DNA of 64,000 bases from Aeromicrobium sp. 9AM (GCF_902506105.1 NZ_LR733303.1:496001-560000); one strand, 5' to 3'. Positions 24,362-32,869 are shown, counted from the first letter of the stretch. A program made the numbers and translations. The notes: generated by a model from the letters alone, not told the origin.

Positions 24362-25675
24362 GTGTCGGTTGCTCCGGTCGTGTCGCTCCCGCACCCGTTG
24401 GTGGGTGCGGTCGAGCAGATCGAGAGCGCGCTGGACCGTATGCCGTTGGCTGCCTGGGCTGGTCTGGAGCCAGCTGAGGTGCAGGGGCTGGTGGAGCGGT
24501 TGATGCGGGTCGAGGCCCGGGTCAAGGCGCAGCAGGCTGCCGGGACCAGAGCTCTGGACGCGTCGGGTCTTGCCAAGTCTCGGGGTGCGTCGTCGACCGG
24601 CGCGATGCTGGCCGGCGCGTTCGGTGGCGACAGGCGTGCTGGTGACCAGATGGTCAACATGGGCAAGGCGCTGGAGTCCGCGTCTCGGACTGAGGACGCG
24701 TTGGCTCGTGGTGAGATCGGCCCGTTGCAGGCGGCGATCATCGCAGGAGCTGTGGCGGACTTGCCCGACGACACCACCCCGGAGCAGAAGCAGGCGTGCG
24801 AGGACACACTGATCGGCGACGCCGGGCGATACAACCTGAAGGACCTGCGCAACCGATCGAGGCGGATCACGGACCAGTTCAAACCAGCACCGGAGGTCGA
24901 CCAGATCGAGAACCAGGACTTGGAACGCCGCGAGGAGGACGCGTGGCGGCGGGCCGAGTTCTGGATGGTCGACAACCGCGACGGCACCCATCGGGGTGGG
25001 TTCGTTCTTCCTGACGCGCAGGCCGACATGTTGCGCACCGCGATCGAGGCGATCAGCGCACCGCGCCGCGACCATCTGCACGACGATTCGCCGGCCGCGG
25101 AGTCGTACTACGACCGCGACCTGGCCCACCGGCACCGTCTCGGCATGGGATTCGCCGAGCTGTGTGGCCACCTGCCCGCTGACCAGCTCCCCGGCAAGGG
25201 CGGACTCGGCGCCACCCTCATCGTTCGCCTGGACCACGAGACCTTGGTTGACGGCATCAAAGCCGCCACCTTGTCCACCGGCACCCGGTTGTCTGCCGGG
25301 CAGGCCCGGCAGATGGCCTGCCGGCTCGGCATCATCCCTCAGGTCTTTGGTGGCAAGTCCCTCCCGCTCGATCATGGGCACGAGCAGCGCACCTTCACCA
25401 AGACCCAACGCCAGGCGTTGGAGAACCGCGACGGCGGCTGCACCTTCCCCGAATGCGACAGGCCACCCGAATGGTGCGAAGCACACCACTGGAACACCAG
25501 ATGGGCCGACGGCGGCGAAACCAAACTCGAGGACGGCGTCCTGGTCTGCCCGTTCCACCACCGCACCATCCACGACACCGCAACCGCGATCCGGATGTCA
25601 CCCGTCGACGGTCACCCCGAATACCAACCACCCGGATCCAAGGTCTGGAAGAGGAACCACAGATGGCGACCTTAG
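24362..25675 (+). CDS. DUF222 / HNH endonuclease signature protein (13E12 repeat family)
   Basis: 437 residues from GTG 24362, with GAGG six bases upstream. The N-terminal DUF222 region (LVGAVEQIESALDRMPLAAW onward) is all-helical; the C-terminus has the HNH zinc/nuclease motif CTFPECDRPPEWCEAHHWNT, then WADGGETKLEDGVLVCPFHH. The family is multicopy in actinobacterial genomes and several mycobacterial members are SOS-induced; here a LexA box is present upstream. The role is unknown, with DNA cleavage during damage or genome mobility proposed. No flanking repeats were seen. Confidence 0.9.
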   Translation: MSVAPVVSLPHPLVGAVEQIESALDRMPLAAWAGLEPAEVQGLVERLMRVEARVKAQQAAGTRALDASGLAKSRGASSTGAMLAGAFGGDRRAGDQMVNMGKALESASRTEDALARGEIGPLQAAIIAGAVADLPDDTTPEQKQACEDTLIGDAGRYNLKDLRNRSRRITDQFKPAPEVDQIENQDLERREEDAWRRAEFWMVDNRDGTHRGGFVLPDAQADMLRTAIEAISAPRRDHLHDDSPAAESYYDRDLAHRHRLGMGFAELCGHLPADQLPGKGGLGATLIVRLDHETLVDGIKAATLSTGTRLSAGQARQMACRLGIIPQVFGGKSLPLDHGHEQRTFTKTQRQALENRDGGCTFPECDRPPEWCEAHHWNTRWADGGETKLEDGVLVCPFHHRTIHDTATAIRMSPVDGHPEYQPPGSKVWKRNHRWRP

Positions 25676-25822
25676 GCGCGGTCACCGATCCAGTGACGAG
25701 CAGCTACCCGACGGGACTCTTCGTCCCGTGCGACGCGCTGCGCAGAAGGCCGGTCGCCGTGGGCTCCGCCGTCGGCAACGGGATAAACTGCACAGCCTTC
25801 GACAGCGGATTGATGGATCACC

Positions 25823-26248
25823 ATGGAACTGAACAGCGCATCGTCCGCCTCCTCGGCGCCGCCAACCGTGCCTGTTTGGTCCATCGTGGTTTGTGGGCTG
25901 GTGCTGGCGCTGTATGTCACATTTCATTGGCGGTTCAGGACCGGATGGAGCTTGAGTTCCGACACCCTGCTTGGCCGGCCGGTAAAGCGCCATTTGGTCA
26001 TTGGCATGGGCTTCACAGCTTTGCCTGGAATATTCATGATGGCGAGCGGGACAGTTTTGCTTCTGGTCGGTCGAGTGTGGCGAGGCTCTCACAGCTGGGT
26101 CTTCGGATACACAGTCCTCAGTTTGGGCCTGGTGTTGTTGGGATCGTTTGTCTGGTTCGTGAAGGAGTTCTTACGGCCCACGAGGCGACGCACCCCCGAT
26201 TGGCTCAAGCACGACGAGCAGTGGCAGGTCATGTCCGGTCGACGCTAG
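25823..26248 (+). CDS. Hypothetical membrane protein
   Basis: 141 residues with three hydrophobic segments (VPVWSIVVCGLVLALYVTFH; GMGFTALPGIFMMASGTVLL; YTVLSLGLVLLGSFVWFVKE) and a basic C-terminal tail. Codon use is less GC-biased than its neighbours (many AT-ending codons such as TTT, GGA, TTG), and it sits downstream of a 13E12 gene, so it may be recently acquired. The start at ATG 25823 has only a weak GGA upstream. Confidence 0.6.
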   Translation: MELNSASSASSAPPTVPVWSIVVCGLVLALYVTFHWRFRTGWSLSSDTLLGRPVKRHLVIGMGFTALPGIFMMASGTVLLLVGRVWRGSHSWVFGYTVLSLGLVLLGSFVWFVKEFLRPTRRRTPDWLKHDEQWQVMSGRR

Positions 26249-26310
26249 GCATGCGGACCGGGCCGTGGCTGGTCTTCATGAATTTCTGGTGTGTCCGCTC
26301 GCCACGTGGT

Positions 26311-26814
26311 TCAGTCGGCTCGGGACGGCCGCCAGCTCGTGACGAGCATGCCCGCCGCGCCGACGACTCCAGCGGCGGCGGCGCCCAGGCCGATCGCGAT
26401 GCCGTCGAGGTCCAGGTCGAGGGCGTGGTCGAGCGATGCCTGCCCGCCGCCGAGCACGGCGAGGGCGGTCAGCGCGAAGGCGAACGTCATGACGTACTCG
26501 TAGCCCTCACCCTCGCGGAAGATGAAGAAGCCGTTCTTGCGGTGCACCGTCACGAACGCGACCGTCATGATGCCGATGCCCGCCGCTGCGGCGAACGGCA
26601 CCAGGAAGCCCACGAGCAGTGCGGCGCCCGCCGCCAGCTCGAGGTAGGAGCTGACCGCTGCGTGCACCTTCGCAGGACGCAGGCCGATGCTCGCGAACCA
26701 GCCGGTCGTGCCCTTGAGCCCGCCCGGCCCGAATCCGTGGTTCCAGCCGTGGGCGATCAGCACGACTCCCAGCGGGAGTCGGAGGATCACAGCGGCGACG
26801 TCGAGCTCGTTCAT
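26311..26814 (-). CDS. DoxX family membrane protein
   Basis: 167 residues, AAGGAG before ATG 26814. Four helices; LPLGVVLIAHGWNHGFGPGG and SYLELAAGAALLVGFLVPFA match the DoxX fold with its conserved first-helix Gly/His and second-helix Glu. DoxX proteins associate with redox or quinone stress complexes in the membrane, but individual functions are rarely known. Followed on the same strand by convergence with the membrane protein gene at 26248. Confidence 0.83.
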   Translation of the reverse strand: MNELDVAAVILRLPLGVVLIAHGWNHGFGPGGLKGTTGWFASIGLRPAKVHAAVSSYLELAAGAALLVGFLVPFAAAAGIGIMTVAFVTVHRKNGFFIFREGEGYEYVMTFAFALTALAVLGGGQASLDHALDLDLDGIAIGLGAAAAGVVGAAGMLVTSWRPSRAD

Positions 26815-26844
26815 GGGTCTCCTTGGGTGCGTGCGTCCGACAGC

Positions 26845-27537
26845 CTAGGGGCGGGCGCGGACCCACCTGGTCAGCAGGCCGCCGTCGCCCTCGATCGCGT
26901 GCCCGAAGGTCATGGCGTGGTGCGCGGCGTCGTGGCCGTGGGCGATCCGCGGCGCGTGCCCACCGGCGAGGACCGGGGCGATCGTGAGGCACAGCTCGTC
27001 GACGAGGTCCAGCCTGACCAGCTCGCCGTGCAGGCTCGGCCCGCCCTCGCACAGCACCCGGCGCCATCCACGCTCCGCGAACTCGGCGAGCACCGCGGTC
27101 CAGTCGATGTCGCCCTGACCGGCCGCGATGACCTCGATCGTCTCGCGGAGCGTCGCGACCGCATCGGGCTCGGCGTCGGCCGTCGTCACCACGACGATGC
27201 CGGGGCGCAGGAGCGCCGGCGGGATGCCGAGGCTGCGGCTCACCAGCACCATGGTCGGCACGGGGGACAGGCCGAGCCGCATCCGCAGCTCGGTGTCGAC
27301 GCCGAAGTCCTCGTAGCCCTCGTCGCGGGCGGTGCCGGCGCCGACCACGATGACGTCGGCGAGCGAGCGCAGCAGCGCGAACACCTGCGTGTCGGTGTCA
27401 CCACCAAGAGTCCCCGACTTGCCGTCCTGGCCCGTCGCAGCGCCATCGAGTGTCGACACGAAGTTCGTACGCACCCACGGCCGGTCGCTGTCGGGGTACG
27501 CGTAGAGGCGTTCGAGCTCACCGGCGTCGAGGGTCAT
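26845..27537 (-). CDS. Pyrimidine reductase-like protein (RibD C-terminal domain)
   Basis: 230 residues. RTNFVSTLDGAATG, LADVIVVGAGTARDEGYEDF and RVLCEGGPSLHGELVRLDLV are the substrate and NADPH loops of the RibD C-terminal reductase family, which reduces the ribose chain of a pyrimidine riboflavin precursor. No deaminase domain is attached and no riboflavin genes are nearby. TAGGCT lies six bases before ATG 27537, a leaderless start. Upstream of, and probably co-transcribed with, doxX. Confidence 0.85.
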   Translation of the reverse strand: MTLDAGELERLYAYPDSDRPWVRTNFVSTLDGAATGQDGKSGTLGGDTDTQVFALLRSLADVIVVGAGTARDEGYEDFGVDTELRMRLGLSPVPTMVLVSRSLGIPPALLRPGIVVVTTADAEPDAVATLRETIEVIAAGQGDIDWTAVLAEFAERGWRRVLCEGGPSLHGELVRLDLVDELCLTIAPVLAGGHAPRIAHGHDAAHHAMTFGHAIEGDGGLLTRWVRARP

Positions 27538-27643
27538 GGCAGCAGCCTACGAAACCCGGCGCCACGATGCCCGGCTGTGCTGCCATGGCGCTTCCCGTTG
27601 TGGGTCGAGTTCCATCTCGACTGAGAGTTTGTAGGCTGGCCGC

Positions 27644-27982
27644 ATGGAAGACGTCAACGTCTCGCAGGCGCCGTCGGGTGACGGCTGCGCCGAGTGCCTG
27701 GCCGATGGCGGCTGGTGGGTGCACCTTCGCCGGTGCGCCGCGTGCGGGCACGTCGGCTGCTGCGACACCTCGCCGATGCAGCACGGCACCAAGCACTTTC
27801 AACAGACCGGCCATCCGATCATGCAGTCGTACGAACCGGGCGAGGACTGGTTCTGGGACTTCCGGACCAACGAGGCGCTCGACGGCCCGCAGCTCGCCCC
27901 GCCACACCATCACCCGGAGGGCCAACCAGTCCCGGGACCGGCCGGCGCCGTCCCGGTCGACTGGCGCGCGCAGCTCAACTAG
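27644..27982 (+). CDS. UBP-type zinc finger protein
   Basis: 112 residues. CAECLADGGWWVHLRRCAAC, then GHVGCCDTSPMQHGTKHFQQ and TGHPIMQSYEPGEDWFW form the Cys/His pattern of the ZnF-UBP domain, complete and without any protease domain. In eukaryotes the domain binds ubiquitin tails; bacterial stand-alone versions are unexplained. TAGGCT is six bases before the ATG, a leaderless start. Its TAG overlaps the complementary stop of the next, convergent gene. Confidence 0.87.
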   Translation: MEDVNVSQAPSGDGCAECLADGGWWVHLRRCAACGHVGCCDTSPMQHGTKHFQQTGHPIMQSYEPGEDWFWDFRTNEALDGPQLAPPHHHPEGQPVPGPAGAVPVDWRAQLN

Positions 27983-28155
27983 TCGGTCGGCTTGGTCTCC
28001 GGCTCGGGCTCGGGCGCACCGCCAGGTCCGGGATCGCCACCAGGCAGCACCTCGGGGAATGCCGGGTCCGGCAGCTCGGGGGCCTTGGGCTCGCTCTCTT
28101 CGTCCTCCCCGGGTCCGGTCGGCTCCTGGTCGGGTTCTGGCGGGGCAACGGTCAT
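27979..28155 (-). CDS. Small acidic proline-rich protein
   Basis: 58 residues with a perfect AGGAGG four bases before ATG 28155. Composition is almost entirely Pro, Glu, Asp, Gly and Ala (EPTGPGEDEESEPKAPELPD), so it is expected to be disordered and cytoplasmic. The stop shares the CTAG with the convergent zinc-finger gene. No family recognised; confidence rests on the ribosome site and clean frame. Confidence 0.55.
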   Translation of the reverse strand: MTVAPPEPDQEPTGPGEDEESEPKAPELPDPAFPEVLPGGDPGPGGAPEPEPETKPTD

Positions 28156-28251
28156 GCTTCCTCCTGGTCGGCGGTGTGCCGAAGGCGTACCCGCGACAGG
28201 TGGCCCCAATCGCTGGCACGATGAACGTGCTGACGTACGAAGGGAGCTCCC

Positions 28252-28578
28252 ATGACCACCGACGGACTGCCACAAGCGGTTGCCGACTTCTTCGAGGCGA
28301 CCAACGCCGACGACCGCGACCGGTTCCTGGCGGCATTCGCCGACGACGCGGTGCTCGACGACTGGGGTCACCTCTACGCCGGCAAGGACGCGATCGCGGG
28401 CTGGAACGAGACCGACAACATGGGCGTCTCGAGCCACATCGACGTGACGGGCTTCGAGCAGCGCGACGGGTCGTACGTCGTGTCGATCCAGGTGACCGGC
28501 AACGGCTACAACGGCGGCGGCTCGATGACGTTCACGCTCGATGGTGACCGCATCGCCCGCGTCGTCATCGCCGGCTGA
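28252..28578 (+). CDS. SnoaL/NTF2-like protein
   Basis: 108 residues, GGGAG upstream of ATG 28252. The cone-shaped NTF2 fold is suggested by VADFFEATNADDRDRFLAAF, a typical first helix, then DDWGHLYAGKDAIAGWNETD and the strands GSYVVSIQVTGNGYNGGGSM. Family members are small cyclases, isomerases or binding proteins; nothing in the sequence fixes the ligand. The single stop-to-stop base separates it from the convergent antiporter gene. Confidence 0.82.
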   Translation: MTTDGLPQAVADFFEATNADDRDRFLAAFADDAVLDDWGHLYAGKDAIAGWNETDNMGVSSHIDVTGFEQRDGSYVVSIQVTGNGYNGGGSMTFTLDGDRIARVVIAG

Positions 28579-28579
28579 G

Positions 28580-30187
28580 TCACTCCGGGCCGCGCAGGCC
28601 GCCATCGCGTGCGTCACGGGCGAGCCGCAGGCTCCGCTCCTCGCTGTCGAGCACGGACTCGAGGCGCAGGTAGATCGCGCCGTCGATCTGCTGCTCGTCA
28701 CGCAGCGTCGTGAGGGCGTCGCGCTGCGCGGCGAGCAGGTCGAGCCGCAGATCGGTCTCGAAGTCGAGGAAGTCGCGCACCGTCGCGGCGCGACCTTCGT
28801 CGTCGGGAGCCGGGACCGTCGCCCGCTGCTTCTCGAGGGAGTGGCGGATGCTGTCGATCACCTTCTGCTGGTGCGGCGTCTCCGCCGAGGCCTCGCCGAG
28901 CCGGTCCAACGAGACGGCGATCAGCGCGTGGCGGGCGAGGTCGTGCTCTCGCGCGGCCGCGTCGTCGGGGTCGTAGCGGGCCCAGCGGATGACGCGTGGC
29001 AACGTCATGCCCTGGACGACGAGGGTCAGCAGCACGGTCCCGCCGGTCACGAAGATGATGAAGTCGCGCTCGAGGAACGGTTGACCCGCGTCGGTCCTCA
29101 ACGGCACGGCGAGGGCTGCCGCAAGTGAGATGCCGCCGCGTACGCCGGCCCACATCGTCGGCACGCGACGCCGGTTGTCGACCCGGCGAGCCCGCTGCGA
29201 CGGGCGTCTGTCGATCGTGCGGATCAGGATCGTGGAGGTGAAGGACCAGACGATCCGGCTCAGGACGACGGCGAGCGTCGCGACTGCGACCGCCAGGACG
29301 CCGTCGCGCAACGTGTGGGACTCCAGGGCTTCGGTGGCCCTGGGCAGCTCGATGCCGACGAGCACGAACAGTGCGGCGTTGAGCAGGTAGGACGTGAGAC
29401 CCCAGAACGAGTACGTGCGCAACCTGCTCTCGGCCGAGATGAGTCGCGGGGCATAACGCGCCACCGTGAGGCCGCAGACCACCACCGCCAGAACGCCCGA
29501 CACGTGGAGCTCCTCCGCCGGCAGGAACGCCATGAACGGCGTCGCGACGCTCAGCACCGTGCCCAGCATCGGGTCGTGGAGGTAACGGCGCACGAGGATC
29601 ACGATCCCAGCCACGGCGACCCCGATCGCGATGCCGCCGGCGTACGAGAGCACGAGGTCGAGCCAGATGCTGCCCCAGTGCACCCGCTCGCCGCCGACCG
29701 CGACGTCGACAGCCGCGGCGACCAGCACGAGCGCGGTCCCGTCGTTGATCAGGCTCTCCGCCCGGAGCATCGTCATGAAGCGCCGAGGCAGCATGTACGC
29801 GATCGCCGCCACCGCAGCGGCGTCGGTCGGCGCCAGCACCGCGCCGATGATGAACGCCGTCGGCCAGTCCGTGTCGTTGAACTCGTGCAGCGCCCAGGCG
29901 ACGACCGGCGTCGTGAACAGCACGAGCCCCACGGCGAGCAGCACGATGACCCGCAGGTTGGCCCGCACCTCGCGCAACGACGTGGTGAGCGCCTCCCAGT
30001 AGAGCAGGGCGGGCAGGACGATCGTGAGGATCAGCTCGGGCGCGAGCTCGACGTCCTTGATGTGCGGGACGAGGCCGATCGCGAGCCCGCCGAGCAACAG
30101 GATCGGTGGCTCGACCAGGCCGAAGCGCCGGCAGAGCGCGCCGAGGACGAGGATCGCGACCAGGACCACGACGAGGGGCTCGAGCAC
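28580..30187 (-). CDS. Na+/H+ antiporter (CPA1 family)
   Basis: 535 residues: about twelve membrane helices and a ~130-residue soluble C-terminus. AFIIGAVLAPTDAAAVAAIA and AESLINDGTALVLVAAAVDV are the conserved CPA1 ion-binding helices (TDAAA and the ND pair), and MWAGVRGGISLAAALAVPL the conserved late helix. It exchanges Na+ or K+ for protons. The soluble tail (HQQKVIDSIRHSLEKQ and following) is probably regulatory. Confidence 0.92.
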   Translation of the reverse strand: MLEPLVVVLVAILVLGALCRRFGLVEPPILLLGGLAIGLVPHIKDVELAPELILTIVLPALLYWEALTTSLREVRANLRVIVLLAVGLVLFTTPVVAWALHEFNDTDWPTAFIIGAVLAPTDAAAVAAIAYMLPRRFMTMLRAESLINDGTALVLVAAAVDVAVGGERVHWGSIWLDLVLSYAGGIAIGVAVAGIVILVRRYLHDPMLGTVLSVATPFMAFLPAEELHVSGVLAVVVCGLTVARYAPRLISAESRLRTYSFWGLTSYLLNAALFVLVGIELPRATEALESHTLRDGVLAVAVATLAVVLSRIVWSFTSTILIRTIDRRPSQRARRVDNRRRVPTMWAGVRGGISLAAALAVPLRTDAGQPFLERDFIIFVTGGTVLLTLVVQGMTLPRVIRWARYDPDDAAAREHDLARHALIAVSLDRLGEASAETPHQQKVIDSIRHSLEKQRATVPAPDDEGRAATVRDFLDFETDLRLDLLAAQRDALTTLRDEQQIDGAIYLRLESVLDSEERSLRLARDARDGGLRGPE

Positions 30188-30208
30188 GGCACCATCGTTC
30201 CAGATCGG

Positions 30209-30628
30209 TCAGGCCACGGTGCCGGAAAGCAAGGCGTCGCGGCGGGTCCACGACCAGTGCAACGCGATGACCGAGAACGCGAGGGTGATGAGGTTGATCG
30301 CGGCCTCGATGACGCCGCCGGCGCCGGTCGCGTAGATGCCGTTCTCCAGGTCGTACAGGACGTCCATGCCGAACAGGTACATCCCGGCGGAGCCCGCGGA
30401 GATCAGCCAGAGCAACGCCGTGGGGGAGCGCCGGTTGAGCGCCACGAGGGCCAGCACGCACGTGAGCCCGAGCCAGGCATCCGCGAGCGGGAAGGCATTC
30501 TCGAACTCGACGTATGCCCGGGAGGTGTCGCTCTCGATCCACGAGCGCTGGGTGAACCAGATGCTCCAGTACGCCACGTCGATCGCGACCGCGATGACGA
30601 GCATGATCCGGACGCCGCGAACAGTCAT
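30209..30628 (-). CDS. Hypothetical four-helix membrane protein
   Basis: 139 residues with about four membrane helices: IMLVIAVAIDVAYWSIWFTQ, WLGLTCVLALVALNRRSPTA, LWLISAGSAGMYLFGMDVLY and a last one around EAAINLITLAFSVIALHWSW. TACGCT is seven bases before ATG 30628, a leaderless start. It lies 21 bases before the antiporter gene on the same strand, so may share its transcript. Similar small proteins are annotated without function. Confidence 0.7.
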   Translation of the reverse strand: MTVRGVRIMLVIAVAIDVAYWSIWFTQRSWIESDTSRAYVEFENAFPLADAWLGLTCVLALVALNRRSPTALLWLISAGSAGMYLFGMDVLYDLENGIYATGAGGVIEAAINLITLAFSVIALHWSWTRRDALLSGTVA

Positions 30629-30658
30629 GGCGGTCAGCGTAGACCGGCGATTGGTTGA

Positions 30659-31606
30659 ATGGACGGCATGTTTCCCGAAGGACTCACGACCCGTCCCCTG
30701 ACGATGGGCGACGCGGCAGCCGTCGCCGACGTGATCCGGACGTGCGAACGGCACTTCGTCGGTGAGGCGTTCCTCGACGAGGGCGACATCGTGGGCATGT
30801 GGTCGACGCCGGGCATCGACCTCGCCGTCGACTCACTGGGCGTCTTCGAGGGCGACGTCCTGATCGCCGGCGCGATGGTCGACGACCGCCATCACCTGGT
30901 GGTCGAGGTCCTGCCGTCCCATCTGAGCCTTGGCCTCGGCACGGCGCTGGCGGACTGGGTCGAGCACCGGGCGCGGACGCGCGGTCTTGCGTACGGCGAG
31001 CAGGAGACCGCCGTCTCCGACGCGGACGCCTCAGCTCTGCTGACCCGCCGAGGCTACGTCTCGACGCATCGGGACTGGGTCCTGCGGATGGCAGCCGACG
31101 CGGAGCTGATGCACCACGAGCTGCCGGGCGACGTCACGATCGGCCCGCTCGAAGAGGCGGACGCGCCCAGCGTGCACACCGTCATCGAGGACGCGTTCGA
31201 GGAGTGGGAGGGCCGCATCCGGCGCTCGTACGAGGACTGGCGCACCGTGATGCTCGAGCGCGACGGCACTGATCCGGAGCACTTCCGGGTCGCGAAGGCC
31301 GGCGGCGAGGTCGTGGGTGCTGCCATCGTGCACGACAGCGACGGCACGACCTGGATCCCGCAGCTCGCGGTGCGAGCCGATCGTCGCGGTGAGGGGATCG
31401 CGCAGGAGCTGCTGGCGCAGGCGTTCGAAGCGGGTCGGAGTCGCGGTTGCGCGACGGGCGAGCTGGCGACATCTGAGCGCACCGGGGCGCTCGGGTTGTA
31501 CGAGCGGCTGGGCATGCGCGTGGTCGCGGAGTTCCAGACCTGGCGGCTGGACCTGCAGGACAACGCAGGACCGGCGCCCTCCGAGGAGGACGCCGGTCGG
31601 CGCTGA
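30659..31606 (+). CDS. Tandem GNAT acetyltransferase
   Basis: 315 residues holding two acetyltransferase domains. The C-terminal one is complete, with WIPQLAVRADRRGEGIAQEL as the acetyl-CoA motif (R-x-x-G-x-G/A) and ALGLYERLGMRVVAEFQTW as motif B. The N-terminal one (VVEVLPSHLSLGLGTALADW) has a weaker CoA loop and is probably structural. Similar two-domain proteins include mycothiol synthase MshD, but its key residues could not be confirmed here. ATG 30659 or 30668. Confidence 0.8.
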   Translation: MDGMFPEGLTTRPLTMGDAAAVADVIRTCERHFVGEAFLDEGDIVGMWSTPGIDLAVDSLGVFEGDVLIAGAMVDDRHHLVVEVLPSHLSLGLGTALADWVEHRARTRGLAYGEQETAVSDADASALLTRRGYVSTHRDWVLRMAADAELMHHELPGDVTIGPLEEADAPSVHTVIEDAFEEWEGRIRRSYEDWRTVMLERDGTDPEHFRVAKAGGEVVGAAIVHDSDGTTWIPQLAVRADRRGEGIAQELLAQAFEAGRSRGCATGELATSERTGALGLYERLGMRVVAEFQTWRLDLQDNAGPAPSEEDAGRR

Positions 31607-31729
31607 TCAGCCCTGGCGGGCCTTGAGGCGCGGGTTGTTCTTGTTGATCACGAACGTGGTGCCGTGGCGGCGTACGACCTGCGAGCCGGGCTGGTTCTTG
31701 AGCGACCTGAGCGAGTTGCGGACCTTCAT
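31607..31729 (-). CDS. rpmJ: 50S ribosomal protein L36, zinc-free paralogue
   Basis: 40 residues: [20 protein letters not shown] then [20 protein letters not shown]. It matches the alternative bacterial L36 that lacks the four zinc-binding Cys/His of the standard form. In actinobacteria this C-minus paralogue replaces the zinc form during zinc starvation. A Zur-like palindrome lies 36 bases upstream, and a hairpin lies in its leader. It abuts the GNAT stop. Start at ATG 31729 with AAGGA upstream. Confidence 0.92.
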   Translation of the reverse strand: MKVRNSLRSLKNQPGSQVVRRHGTTFVINKNNPRLKARQG

Positions 31730-31742
31730 GTCTGATCCTTTC

Positions 31743-31761
31743 GTGTGGGCCAATCCCACAC
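31743..31761 (-). promoter_or_regulatory. Hairpin in the L36 leader
   Basis: GTGTGGG-CCAAT-CCCACAC is a perfect 7-bp stem with a 5-base loop, between the Zur-like box and the L36 start. It could modulate translation of the L36 mRNA or be a remnant terminator. Confidence 0.35.
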
Positions 31762-31764
31762 ACA

Positions 31765-31779
31765 TGACAACGATTGTCA
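31765..31779. promoter_or_regulatory. Zur-like box
   Basis: TGACAA-CGA-TTGTCA is a perfect 15-base palindrome matching the general Zur operator shape (TGANAA-N3-TTNTCA). It stands just upstream of the zinc-free L36 gene, a standard Zur target. Confidence 0.75.
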
Positions 31780-31787
31780 GGTAGGGA

Positions 31788-32198
31788 CTATTCCCACGAC
31801 CCTGAACGGCCCTGCTTGATCGAGCTGCGGCGCTTCTTGGCGTCGAGCCGGCGCTGCTTCGAGGCCCGGCTGGGCCGGGTGGCGCGGCGCGGCTTGGGCG
31901 GCACGATCGCCTGGGACACGAGGTCCTCGAGGCGTACGCGCGCGGCTTCGCGGTTGCGGTGCTGCGAACGGTACTGCGACGACACCACCGTGATCGTCCC
32001 GCCGACCAGCCGGTTGCTCAGCCGCTGGGCGGCGAGCTCCTTCTGGGCGGGGGAGAGCGCGGTGGTGTCGGTCAGCGACCAGATCAGCTCGACGCGGGTG
32101 TCGGTCGTGTTGACGTGCTGGCCGCCGGCGCCCGAGGAGCGGGAGAACCGCCAGGTCAGCTCGCTCTCGGGCAGGGAGAGGCGTCCGTTATGACTCAT
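31788..32198 (-). CDS. arfB: Peptidyl-tRNA hydrolase ArfB (ribosome rescue)
   Basis: 136 residues from ATG 32198. The catalytic GGQ loop is present in [19 protein letters not shown], and the C-terminal basic tail ([20 protein letters not shown]) is the part that enters the mRNA channel of stalled ribosomes. It releases peptides from non-stop complexes without a codon. Overlaps the end of the PadR gene by 11 bp, so both are likely one transcript. Confidence 0.93.
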   Translation of the reverse strand: MSHNGRLSLPESELTWRFSRSSGAGGQHVNTTDTRVELIWSLTDTTALSPAQKELAAQRLSNRLVGGTITVVSSQYRSQHRNREAARVRLEDLVSQAIVPPKPRRATRPSRASKQRRLDAKKRRSSIKQGRSGSWE

Positions 32199-32802
32199 CG
32201 TCCGCAAGTATGCGGTACATCGCCTTCCGGGCGTCCTCGACCACCGCGGTGGCCTTCTCGCGCTGCTCCGGGGTGCCAGCCTGCGCGACCTGCTTCCAGG
32301 CATTGATGAATCCCTTGAGGCTGTGGGCGAAGTCGCGCATGTCGTTGGCAGGATCGCCCTTGGCGTCCTCCCACGGCGTGCCGAGCTGCTCACGGTTCTC
32401 CTCGACGTACGTCGTGCCCTCGTCGGTCAGCGTCGCGGTCTTGCGACCCTCGACGCGCTCGAACGTGATGAGCCCTTCGTCCTCGAGCTGCTGGAGGACC
32501 GGGTAGATCGAGCCGGGGCTGGGGTTCCAGCTGCCGTTCGACCGTTCGCCGATCTCCTGGATCAGCTGGTAGCCGTGCTGCGGCTGCTCGCTGAGGAGCA
32601 GGAGTGCCGCGGCGCGGACGTCGCCGCCCCGTCCGCCACGACGGCGACCACGGGGGCGGCCGGGACCGCCGAAGCCGGGGCCGAAGCCCATCTCGCGGCC
32701 GAAGCCGGGACCAAACTCACGACCGAAGTCGCGCTCGGGGTGGTGCCTGCCGCGTCGGCGATCGGCCGGGCGGCGCTGTTCTGAGAAGTCATTGCTTCGC
32801 AT
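32188..32802 (-). CDS. PadR family transcriptional regulator with Gly/Arg-rich N-terminus
   Basis: 204 residues. Residues ~61-125 are the PadR winged helix: ALLLLSEQPQHGYQLIQEIG, NPSPGSIYPVLQQLEDEGLI, and RKTATLTDEGTTYVEENREQ. The C-terminal helix (KGFINAWKQVAQAG) is the dimer arm. The first ~60 residues are unusual, rich in Arg, Gly, Phe and Pro (FGREFGPGFGREMGFGPGFG), as in Streptomyces-type PadR proteins with HRPGR tails. Upstream AT-rich palindromes are likely autoregulatory sites. Confidence 0.88.
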   Translation of the reverse strand: MRSNDFSEQRRPADRRRGRHHPERDFGREFGPGFGREMGFGPGFGGPGRPRGRRRGGRGGDVRAAALLLLSEQPQHGYQLIQEIGERSNGSWNPSPGSIYPVLQQLEDEGLITFERVEGRKTATLTDEGTTYVEENREQLGTPWEDAKGDPANDMRDFAHSLKGFINAWKQVAQAGTPEQREKATAVVEDARKAMYRILADDES

Positions 32803-32859
32803 GGGGATGACCCACTTTCTGTCTTTCGATCGACTACCGATCGGTTGTCGATAGCTAAA

Positions 32860-32869
32860 CGATATATCG
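32860..32869. promoter_or_regulatory. CGATATATCG palindrome upstream of padR
   Basis: A perfect 10-bp palindrome in a strikingly AT-rich patch (32820-32880) that also holds CCGATCGG. PadR sites of the same general shape (ATAT...ATAT) are known. Probable PadR operator. Confidence 0.5.

Noticed and set aside
28698-30542. Arg/Ala/Pro-rich 614-residue frame on the minus strand
   Set aside because: Overlaps the antiporter gene in another frame; composition is that of a shifted high-GC reading, and the antiporter motifs decide the true frame.
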